7,820 nt of DNA from an uncultured Bacteroidota bacterium (GTDB lineage Bacteria; Bacteroidota; Bacteroidia; Chitinophagales; Chitinophagaceae). Under the pieces are notes generated by a model. It was given only the letters and a program-made list of their open reading frames with translations. It ran no database searches and had not been told where the DNA came from. This document shows positions 1 to 7,100 of the stretch, one piece after another. Within the stretch, counting starts at the first letter, position 1, and every line of letters begins with the position of its first letter. The stretch covers positions 1-7,820 of the forward strand of contig CAIZMD010000231.1 in assembly GCA_903933995.1 (NCBI GenBank). The letters run 5' to 3'. Both the position numbers and the translations under genes were made by a program.

Positions 1-957
1 AAAGACAGCTATCAAATTGGTGAAGAGACCAAAAAAAGGGTGAAAGCCTATGCCAAAGCGCATAATTATCATCCTAATTTAATGGCCCAGAGTCTGAAAA
101 ACCAAAAGACAAGGAGTATTGGAGTCATCCTGAGTTCCGTTTCTAAAGTCTTTTTTGCAGAAGTGATTACAGGTATTGAATCAGTAGCATCTGCCAAAGA
201 TTACCATGTGATTATTACGCAGAGTATGGAGAATTTTGAAAAGGAAAAGAACAACTTGGATCAATTGACTTGGCGCTCCATAGATGGATTATTGGTATCC
301 ATATCTGCACAAACCACAGACTTTTCTCAGTTTAAGTCTATTCAGGATTCGGGAACACCCATTGTGTTTTTTGATAGAATCACCAATGAATTAGAAACCC
401 ATACCGTAATTGCCGATAATCACCAAGGTGCTTTTGATTTGACCAAACACTTACTAGACCAAGGTTTTAAACGAATAGCACATATTACCAGTTCAGAAGA
501 AATTTTTACTACCAAAGCAAGGTTGGCTGGATACGCCGATGCCTTAAAATTGGCAGGTATTCCTTTGGATGCCAGTTTGATTCGCTATTGTGAACAAGGA
601 GGTGTTGATACCAAGGAAGTTGAAACGCAGTTAGCCTCTTTATTGGCTTTAGACAATCCGCCAGATGCATTGTTTGCTGCATCTGACTTGATTAGCCTTG
701 CCAGCTTTGATTATTTGCAACAAAAAGCCATTCGAATTCCAGAGGAACTAGCATTTGCTGGGTTTAGCAATTTCAGTGCCCCGCAACTCTTTAATCCAGG
801 ATTGACTACCGTAAAACAACCAGCTTTTGAAATGGGGAAACAAGCTATGGAACTACTGTTAGAACTGGTAGAAAGCAAGAGACCTGTGAGTAGTTTTAAA
901 CACGTATCTATACCAACAGAATTACAAATCAGAAAATCTTCCAAGGGTAAGGCCTAG
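1..957 (+). CDS. LacI/GalR-family transcriptional repressor (5'-truncated by the window edge)
   Basis: The frame is open from base 1 and ends at TAG 955-957, leaving 318 codons. The true start is upstream; the GTG at 40 is an internal valine, not a start. Codons 1-37 are the end of a LacI helix-turn-helix region and the hinge (S-Y-Q-I-G-E-E-T-K-K-R-V, then N-Y-H-P-N-L-M-A-Q-S-L). By comparison with the family, about 20 residues carrying the first helices are missing. From codon 40 (S-I-G-V-I-L) a periplasmic-binding-protein-like effector domain runs to the end, with the usual F-D-R, D-N-H-Q-G-A, R-L-A-G-Y-A-D-A-L, D-A-L-F-A-A-S-D and L-T-T-V-K-Q-P segments. Such proteins are cytoplasmic dimers that bind operators and respond to a sugar or nucleoside-type ligand; the ligand cannot be read from this sequence. 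The family motif usually written G-F-D/S-N-D reads A-G-F-S-N-F here. It is convergent with the caspase gene, sharing 4 bases, and is probably functionally unrelated to it. Confidence 0.93.
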   Translation, partial: KDSYQIGEETKKRVKAYAKAHNYHPNLMAQSLKNQKTRSIGVILSSVSKVFFAEVITGIESVASAKDYHVIITQSMENFEKEKNNLDQLTWRSIDGLLVSISAQTTDFSQFKSIQDSGTPIVFFDRITNELETHTVIADNHQGAFDLTKHLLDQGFKRIAHITSSEEIFTTKARLAGYADALKLAGIPLDASLIRYCEQGGVDTKEVETQLASLLALDNPPDALFAASDLISLASFDYLQQKAIRIPEELAFAGFSNFSAPQLFNPGLTTVKQPAFEMGKQAMELLLELVESKRPVSSFKHVSIPTELQIRKSSKGKA

Positions 958-2375
958 TCTTTTTTCAATTGAATTTTTGAAAATGGCGTCATTTTAAAAG
1001 GAGACTTGGTAGTGGTATTGTAAATGGATGGCGCGGTTTCTTTGGTCTTTTTCTCCGTTCCCTGAATTACTGACTTCCAGGTTACTTCTTCTATAGAGCC
1101 ATTATAAGCAGGTGATAAAAAACTACTAATGATTTGAAGGTAATAATTGGTATACAAAGAACCCTTTGTTGGGTGGCTGGCAGCCTGCTCTCCTTTTATC
1201 ACCGCGGTTGCCAAAATATTTACTTTTTCATCTAGGAAAAGCTTTTTACAGTAATCGGGGTAAAGATTGGTAAAACCCCTACTGGTTCCTGAGAGGTCAT
1301 TTACTGGTATGTTTTTGAGTTTGTAATTGGTATTACAGCAATCACTAAAAACAATATTTAACCTAGCTCCTTTAGCTACAATGGTTTGATAGATTTCTTG
1401 TATACCCAACGTGTTAGTTCTCAAACCTAATTCCTGTTCATCTGCCTTGGCTTTTTCCCAACTGGTTCTTTGCTCATAAGGAACGAGGAACATATTTGGA
1501 TAGGGATCTAATGAGTCTTCACGATTGAATCCATGACCAGTATAATGGAACATGACCATATCGTCTTTGCCTGGTTTTAGATTATCCAAGGCTTTCTGGA
1601 TAGCAAATTTACCATATGTATCGTTGACCAAAAAAATGGTATCAAGTCTTACTTTAAGTTTTTGTGCAATTGTAATATAAACCTGACTCAATTTGGTCTG
1701 GTCAACCTTACAACCCTTTCCAATACTAGGGTCTTTTAGATCAGCCACAATTATCACGTGCATGGTGGGTATGGGCTTGCCAACAAAAAATCCCCCACCC
1801 CTACTTTTAGGTGCCGTATAATTTTTATACAGTGGTTCTTCTTTTAAAAAGTATTTGGCAAGCACTGGTTCTACCAGCATCGTTTCAGTTAGGTTCTTTT
1901 TACTAATTAAGGGCAGGGTTGTTACCAATCTTCCAGCAGCATCTAATACCCCAGATTGACTAGGCATTACGGCCTCTAAAGGTTCCTTTTTTTTGAATAG
2001 TAAACATTGGTTATCTAATAAACTCAGTCCTGTTCCTAATACTAGTTTTGGATTCCCTAATACTTGCACCAAATAACCGCTGTCTATTTTGCCTGAAGTA
2101 TTCTTGAGGTACTCTAAGTGCAAGTTAATTTCTGCTATTTGCTGATTTTTTTGATCGTCTTGGAATGCTAATCTGATAAATCCAGTATTATCTTCCATTT
2201 GCACTAATAAACCATCAATCATTGATAGCTTTCCCGATTTGCTAATTTTCCATTGAAATTGCCAAAAACTTTGTGCTTGTAGCGATGGAGACAACAGGAA
2301 GATCAAAATAAAAGCAAGGAATATTTTTTTACTATTTATTATCGGTCTAAATTCCATCAATAGATTTTTTCTCAT
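954..2375 (-). CDS. Secreted caspase-like protease (peptidase C14 family)
   Basis: 473 residues if started at the ATG 2375-2373. A second in-frame ATG at 2357-2355 (Met7) is equally plausible, since neither has a Shine-Dalgarno and both keep the signal peptide (basic N-S-K-K, a hydrophobic stretch at about 18-29, probable cleavage after S-L-Q-A at 34). Residues 35 to about 190 form a strand-rich region I do not recognise. The caspase fold begins near M-H-V-I-I-V-A-D (205-212). The catalytic pair is visible: His281 in H-Y-T-G-H-G-F-N and Cys347 in F-S-D-C-C-N-T-N, where the D-x-C pattern points to the second cysteine. Family members are cysteine peptidases cutting after Asp (caspases) or Arg/Lys (metacaspases); specificity here is unknown. 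The signal peptide places it outside the cytoplasm, periplasmic or secreted. There is no TPR, WD40 or sorting domain. It is head-to-head with the TPR gene and tail-to-tail with the repressor. Family and dyad are sure; biological role is not. Confidence 0.9.
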   Translation of the reverse strand: MRKNLLMEFRPIINSKKIFLAFILIFLLSPSLQAQSFWQFQWKISKSGKLSMIDGLLVQMEDNTGFIRLAFQDDQKNQQIAEINLHLEYLKNTSGKIDSGYLVQVLGNPKLVLGTGLSLLDNQCLLFKKKEPLEAVMPSQSGVLDAAGRLVTTLPLISKKNLTETMLVEPVLAKYFLKEEPLYKNYTAPKSRGGGFFVGKPIPTMHVIIVADLKDPSIGKGCKVDQTKLSQVYITIAQKLKVRLDTIFLVNDTYGKFAIQKALDNLKPGKDDMVMFHYTGHGFNREDSLDPYPNMFLVPYEQRTSWEKAKADEQELGLRTNTLGIQEIYQTIVAKGARLNIVFSDCCNTNYKLKNIPVNDLSGTSRGFTNLYPDYCKKLFLDEKVNILATAVIKGEQAASHPTKGSLYTNYYLQIISSFLSPAYNGSIEEVTWKSVIQGTEKKTKETAPSIYNTTTKSPFKMTPFSKIQLKKD

Positions 2376-3794
2376 ATGAAATGTAGGATTTTTTATCTGT
2401 TCTTCCTTGGATTCTTATTGAATCAATTGTCTGGTTTTGCACAGAACAGACAAATTGATTCTTTGCAGCAACGGCTGCAGTTGACCAAATTAGATTCCAA
2501 TAGGGTTATCATTTTGGATTCAATAGCCTATGCTTATAGTTTATCCCAACCAGCCAAAGGCATTTTGGTTGCCCAAGAAGCGGCAGATTTGGCTCAGAAA
2601 ATTGGGTATACCGATGGGATTTTGAAATCGCTGCAATTCATGGCTAATTCCTATAATAACCAAGGGGATTATAATAAAGCACTAGAGATTTTTCTAAAGC
2701 AATTGGCTTTTTCAGAAAAAAGCAACAATGCCTATAACATGGCTTTTTCTTTAATGAATATTGGGATAATCTATACCCAGCAAGCGGACTATACCCATGC
2801 CTTACCCTATTATTTAAAATCAGATAGTATTATCAAGTCTAATAAAATTACCAAACTTGAATATTTTAGTTACCAAAACCTTGGAGACATTTATGATAGA
2901 CTAAACCAAAATGATTCTGCATATACTTATTATAACAAGGCATTTCAAAAAGCCAATGAGAAAAATGATAGTTATTTAATTGCAGCATCTAATATTGGTT
3001 TGGGTAATTGTTTGGTCAAAAAAACCAATTATATAGAAGGAAAACAAGCCTATCAATTGGCTAGGATACAATTAAAACAAGTAAAAGATGACGACTTGTT
3101 TTGTGAAGCAACTTTAAATCTGGCCAAACTATATCTGAAAACCCGTCAATCAGATTCTGCTTTATACATGGCCTGGCAGATTCCATTTTATGCCGGAAAA
3201 GATAAATTTCCCAACCGAATCAAAGATCAAACAGCTTTTCTAAGTGATTATTATAAATCTATCCAACAAAATGATAGTGCACTTTATTACTTAGAACAAT
3301 TCAACCTGATTAGTGAAGCCATTAATAGTCAAGAAAAAGTAAAACTGTTTCAAGAAAAAACTTTTCAAGAATCATTGAGACAAGCAACTTTGGAAGAAGA
3401 AAAAATAAAAGAAGCAGCAGAAAGGGCTCAGCAATTACAACTCTTGTTAATGGGTATTTTTATTCCTTTATTTTTCCTCATTACACTATTGTTGAGTAAA
3501 AGAAAAGTTCCCGCTAAGCTGATTAAGACATTGGGAATCATATCATTGCTATTGTTTTTTGAATATCTCACGCTTCTGCTTCATCCCATTGTTGCAGAAC
3601 TCACACATCATACCCCAGTTTTAGAATTGTTGATTTTTGTATGTATTGCGGCTTTGTTGATTCCTACCCATCACCGTGTAGAGCGTTGGTTATTAGAAAA
3701 ATTAACCCATTCCCAAAACAAACCCAAAGAGGTTGGTCTAAAAATTAAGCAGAGCAAATTGACATTAAAAAACCCCGGTCATGAAAATCTGTGA
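2376..3794 (+). CDS. Exported TPR protein with coiled coil and three C-terminal membrane segments
   Basis: 472 residues. The start at ATG 2376 is chosen because it directly begins a signal peptide (M-K-C-R, hydrophobic core, cleavage after G-F-A at about 22). Residues 40-310 hold about seven TPR-like helical pairs; the clearest are 83-116 (Y-N-N-Q-G-D-Y-N-K-A-L), 120-154 and 162-195, and later ones repeat N-D-S-A-L-Y-Y. Residues 312-352 are a charged coiled coil. Hydrophobic segments lie at about 353-374, 383-404 and 413-431, followed by a strongly basic tail. The positive loops (S-K-R-K-V-P-A-K and the tail) fit TPRs outside, and the 375-382 loop and C-terminus inside. Many Bacteroidota proteins with TPR, coiled coil and membrane segment continue into a histidine kinase or LuxR-type domain; here nothing follows, so it is more likely a scaffold or partner-dependent sensor (inference). 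The TGA lies in the loop of the downstream hairpin. Function is not known. Confidence 0.9.
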   Translation: MKCRIFYLFFLGFLLNQLSGFAQNRQIDSLQQRLQLTKLDSNRVIILDSIAYAYSLSQPAKGILVAQEAADLAQKIGYTDGILKSLQFMANSYNNQGDYNKALEIFLKQLAFSEKSNNAYNMAFSLMNIGIIYTQQADYTHALPYYLKSDSIIKSNKITKLEYFSYQNLGDIYDRLNQNDSAYTYYNKAFQKANEKNDSYLIAASNIGLGNCLVKKTNYIEGKQAYQLARIQLKQVKDDDLFCEATLNLAKLYLKTRQSDSALYMAWQIPFYAGKDKFPNRIKDQTAFLSDYYKSIQQNDSALYYLEQFNLISEAINSQEKVKLFQEKTFQESLRQATLEEEKIKEAAERAQQLQLLLMGIFIPLFFLITLLLSKRKVPAKLIKTLGIISLLLFFEYLTLLLHPIVAELTHHTPVLELLIFVCIAALLIPTHHRVERWLLEKLTHSQNKPKEVGLKIKQSKLTLKNPGHENL

Positions 3795-3811
3795 TTTCCT
3801 TGACCGGGGTT
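3767..3811 (-). terminator. Intrinsic terminator of the lipoprotein gene, overlapping the TPR gene's 3' end
   Basis: A perfect 11-bp inverted repeat (AACCCCGGTCA at 3771-3781 with TGACCGGGGTT at 3801-3811) encloses a 19-base loop. The loop holds a smaller stem, GAAAATC against GATTTC, with one bulged A. On the minus strand the stem is followed by a T-run (the A-run 3767-3772 on plus), the classic rho-independent form, and it lies 20 bases past the lipoprotein stop. On the plus strand the bases after the stem (TCCAATAATA) have no T-run, so termination of the TPR transcript is likely weaker. The left arm and most of the loop lie inside the last codons and stop of the TPR gene. Confidence 0.85.
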
Positions 3812-3830
3812 CCAATAATAAGTAACGTTA

Positions 3831-4031
3831 TTAATGAGGCGTTACAATTGGTTTGCCTGCTGCAGTGTCAGTTGTTTTTGTTGTATCAACTACGGCAGGT
3901 GCAGGAGCTGGAGTATCCACTTTAACTGCAGTAGTATCTGCAGCTTTAGCAGCTTCTTCGCCAGTACCACAACTGATTAGCATTATGGCTGTTGAAAAGC
4001 AAGCCATCATCAATAAAACGATTTTTTTCAT
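3831..4031 (-). CDS. Small Ala/Thr/Pro-rich lipoprotein
   Basis: 66 residues, starting at ATG 4031-4029. An upstream in-frame ATG at 4055 would add eight residues (M-D-K-P-K-L-K-H) before M-K-K-I-V-L-L, which is the natural signal-peptide start, so the shorter form is preferred; an A-rich leader (CAAAATTAAAACAT) precedes it. The signal peptide ends in a lipobox L-I-S-C with Cys21 as the lipidated residue. The mature part, 46 residues, is low-complexity and rich in Ala, Thr, Pro, Val and Asp/Lys (A-P-A-P-A-V-V-D-T-T-K-T-T-D-T-A), with no recognisable fold. Short lipoproteins of this kind are common in Bacteroidota and usually unassigned. A reading frame of similar length exists on the opposite strand (3853-4083), but it lacks a signal peptide or domain and is judged a shadow. 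It is transcribed away from the WD40-caspase gene and ends in a strong terminator, so it is probably a single-gene transcript. Confidence 0.8.
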   Translation of the reverse strand: MKKIVLLMMACFSTAIMLISCGTGEEAAKAADTTAVKVDTPAPAPAVVDTTKTTDTAAGKPIVTPH

Positions 4032-4126
4032 ATGTTTTAATTTTGGTTTGTCCAATATAAAACAAATTATTGGCTTATTATAGTATATCCCAATAAAAAA
4101 CTACATTTAAGTAAAGCCCCATTCTT
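4032..4126. promoter_or_regulatory. Divergent intergenic region between the lipoprotein and WD40-caspase genes
   Basis: These 95 bases are the only sizeable non-coding stretch between genes in the window and must hold the start signals of both flanking genes if each is transcribed on its own. It is very AT-rich. No Shine-Dalgarno precedes ATG 4127 (the bases before it are CCCCATTCTT) or ATG 4031, as is usual in Bacteroidota. On the plus strand, TACATTTA at 4102-4109 resembles the Bacteroidota -7 element TAnnTTTG with its last base changed and would give a leader of about 10 bases, but I see no TTG at the proper distance upstream. Confidence 0.55.
4063..4093 (-). promoter_or_regulatory. Possible Bacteroidota-type promoter for the lipoprotein gene
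   Basis: On the minus strand, TTG (4093-4091) is followed after 21 bases by TAATTTG (4069-4063). This resembles the primary sigma pattern of the phylum, TTG at -33 and TAnnTTTG at -7, but the -7 box is one base shorter than consensus. It would start transcription near 4056 and leave a leader of about 25 bases before ATG 4031. In AT-rich DNA such matches arise by chance, so this is tentative. Confidence 0.3.
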
Positions 4127-7100
4127 ATGCACAAATTGCCATTACTATGTATACTATTATGGGTTATCATAACAAATAGTTATGCCCAAACAGCCAAATT
4201 AATGTTGCCCATTGGGCATACACAAGAGGTTATTGACGGTGTTTTTAGTAAGGATGGCAAACGGGTATTGACCGTTTCACAGGACAAAACAGTTAAAATT
4301 TGGGATGGGCAAAACGGGATGTTACTGGCTAGTCTCAAAGGGCATGAAGGTATGATTGGTATGGGCGTATTTAGTCCCGATGGCAAGACCATTTTAACAG
4401 TTTCGGAAGACGGAACAGCTAAACTCTGGAATTCTTATAATGGCAATTTAATTGCTTCTATGTCTCACAATATGGAAGGAATTTATGACGCAGGGTTTAG
4501 TGAGGATGGAAAATATATTTATGCTCCTTTTTCTGATAGTGCTTTGCGTTTTTTTGATGCTACCAATGGACGTCTTTTACAAACCATTAAAAACCCAGAA
4601 GCCGAATTTGGTTGGATTACACAACATCCTGATGGGAAATTAATTATTGCCACAGATGAAAGCGAAAAATTTGCCATTTGGGACAAATCAACTGGAAGGA
4701 AAGTTGCTACTTGTAAAGGACATAAAGCCAAGGTAGAATATGTAGAATACAATAAGGTGAATAACAAAATACTGTCTTCCTCAGAAGATGGAATTGCCAT
4801 GGTTTGGAATATGAAAGGTCAAAAACTGTTTCAAATTACCAATAAGGGCAATATTAGGGAAGCAAGATTTAGTCCTGATGGCAAATATGTATTTACTTAT
4901 TCTGATCAATTTGAATTGGGTTTGTGGAGTGCTGAAGACGGACACAAAATTGTTTCTCTTGGTGTTGTGAGTGATGAACTTGGAACTGCTGAATTTAGTA
5001 TAGATAGTAAAAGACTAGTGACCACGCATTTACAATCCGTTTATATCTGGGACATTCCAAGTGGCAATTTGTTTAGAAAAATTGATATTCCTGACGGTGT
5101 CATTAATGCAAGGTTTGATAATAGTGGCACCAAATTGGTTACGGCAGGTTATGATAAAGTTGCCATGGTTTGGGATCTATTTACAGAAGAAGAAATCCTT
5201 GATTTGGATGGACAAACTTATGCTCCTACTGGCTCTAATTTTAGTCCTGATGGAACTAAGATATTAACTACAGATGAATTAGGAAATTGTAGAATCTGGA
5301 ATAGTGTTACCTCTCAAATATTAACCATGTTAATTGGCCATAGAAAAGGTATTACTTCTGCAGAATATAGTAAGGACGGAACCAGAATTATTACGGCATC
5401 ATTTGACAGTACAGTGAAAATATGGGATGCCAATTCCGCAAAAGAAATTGTTACTTTAAAAGATCACAATAATGCTGTTTATTATGCTCATTTGAGTCCA
5501 GATGGTAATAAAGTGGTCACTGCCTCTAGTGATAGTTTAGCAAGGTTATGGATTTGGAATTCTACTGGAAAAAAATGGGAATTAAAAAAACGATATCGAA
5601 ATCCACTAGGCTCCATGGGTAATCCCATATTTAGTTCTGATGGCAATTTGTTATTGCTTACTGACCCCAATTTAAGACCTTATTTAGAGCTAGTGAATAC
5701 CAATACAGGATTAACTATTGGCAAATTCAAAGGAATGGGAGACAGTTCCTTTTATGCTGCATTTTTCTCCAATGACAATAAAACAGTTATTACAGTATCT
5801 GCTGGCGGACCTAATAAACCTGAACAGGGTTTGCAAATCTGGAGTACATCCGATGGTAGGCTATTGGAAAATAAATGGATTGCAAAAGATATCTTCCCCA
5901 ATAATCATGCAATTAGCCCGGATGGTACAAAAATGGTGTACGTTACCAACAAGACTGATTTATTAATCATCAACTTAACCAATTATAGTATTATCAGTAG
6001 GTTCAAGGAATTAGGATATTTTCCCAATGATATACAGTTCCATCCTACCAACAATAGTTTTTTAATGACTTTTAATGATAATAATATTGAATCTTGGGAT
6101 GCCAATACGGGTAATTTGTTGGCCACATTAAAGGGGCATGCTAATAATGTTCATACAGCAAAATATAGTCAGGATGGTAGGTTTATTCTTTCTCAATCGG
6201 AGGATAATACTTTTAAAAAATGGGATAGTCAAGGTCAATTGCTATATACTTTTTTTCCTATCGGGGAAGGTTATGATTATTTGGTTTTGGATCCTTATGA
6301 TAGGTATGATGGTACGGCAGAAGCCAGAAAGCTTTTATACTTTACCTGTGGCACAGAAGTGGTTGCCTTGGATCAGTTCAAAGATTTGAGTTGGCAACCA
6401 GGCTTGGTAAGTAGGATTATGGGAATTACTAAGGAACCCATAACTGCTAAGAAAAGTTCTGAAATCCAAATCTGTAATGTAACTCCCTTTGTTCAACAGA
6501 TGGGACTTAACAATGGTAGGTATGAATTTCAAATCTTTCCAAAAGATGGTGGCGTAGGCATGGTGCAATTATTTGTCAATGGTAAAATGCGTGGTGAATA
6601 TGCAGCTAGTACTTTACCTAAGAATAATAGTGCCTATTATCTGGGAATCAATGAAAGCGATTTAAAGCCCTTTTTTGTACCTGGCATTTCCAATACCGTT
6701 TCTGTAAAAGCTACGGTAGCCAATGGTTCAATGACTTCTAGAGGTGGGGAAGTTGAAACCGGTGTACAACCAAAGTCTAATGCAACTCCCAATATGTATG
6801 TTGTAGCCATTGGTATAAATCAGTACAAGGGTGAGAAATTGAAACTCAATTTTGCCTCTCCTGATGCAGAAGGCTTTAGTGCTGCACTATCCGCCTCAGC
6901 TAAAAAACTATTGAATACAGATGGTAAGCAACACGTAATTACCAGTTTGTTTACCACTGAAAAAGGAAATATCAATGCCCCTTTTAAAACTGCTATTAAA
7001 AAAAGACTGGAAGAAATTGCAGTAAGTTCCAAAGCGGAAGATATATTGGTTATTTTCTTTGCTGGTCATGGAGCTTTACTCAGTGGTCAAAAGAATTTTT

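Noticed and set aside
40..42. GTG as the start of the repressor
   Set aside because: The frame is open to base 1 and the codons before GTG translate to the conserved LacI segment D-S-Y-Q-I-G-E-E-T-K-K-R, so the gene begins upstream of the window.
711..944. Minus-strand frame of 77 codons within the LacI gene
   Set aside because: It is antisense to a well-conserved effector domain and shows no domain or leader of its own.
958..985. Terminator after the LacI gene (T-run at 959-965 and palindrome TTCAATTGAA at 964-973)
   Set aside because: The T-run is not preceded by a GC-rich hairpin and the palindrome is short and AT-rich. The bases encode the C-terminus of the caspase, so the evidence is too weak.
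3853..4083. Plus-strand frame of 76 codons opposite the lipoprotein
   Set aside because: It mirrors the repetitive Ala/Thr/Pro codons of the lipoprotein gene, has no signal peptide or domain, and the minus-strand product has a textbook lipobox and terminator.
4102..4109. TACATTTA as the -7 box of the WD40-caspase promoter
   Set aside because: It is one base off consensus and no TTG lies 19-21 bases upstream. It is mentioned only inside the intergenic entry.
4180..7032. Several short frames of 60-93 codons on both strands (for example 4519-4800 minus, 5061-5267 plus, 6335-6568 minus, 6820-7032 minus)
   Set aside because: All lie inside the 1231-codon WD40-caspase frame, which has coherent domains from end to end; these are shadows.
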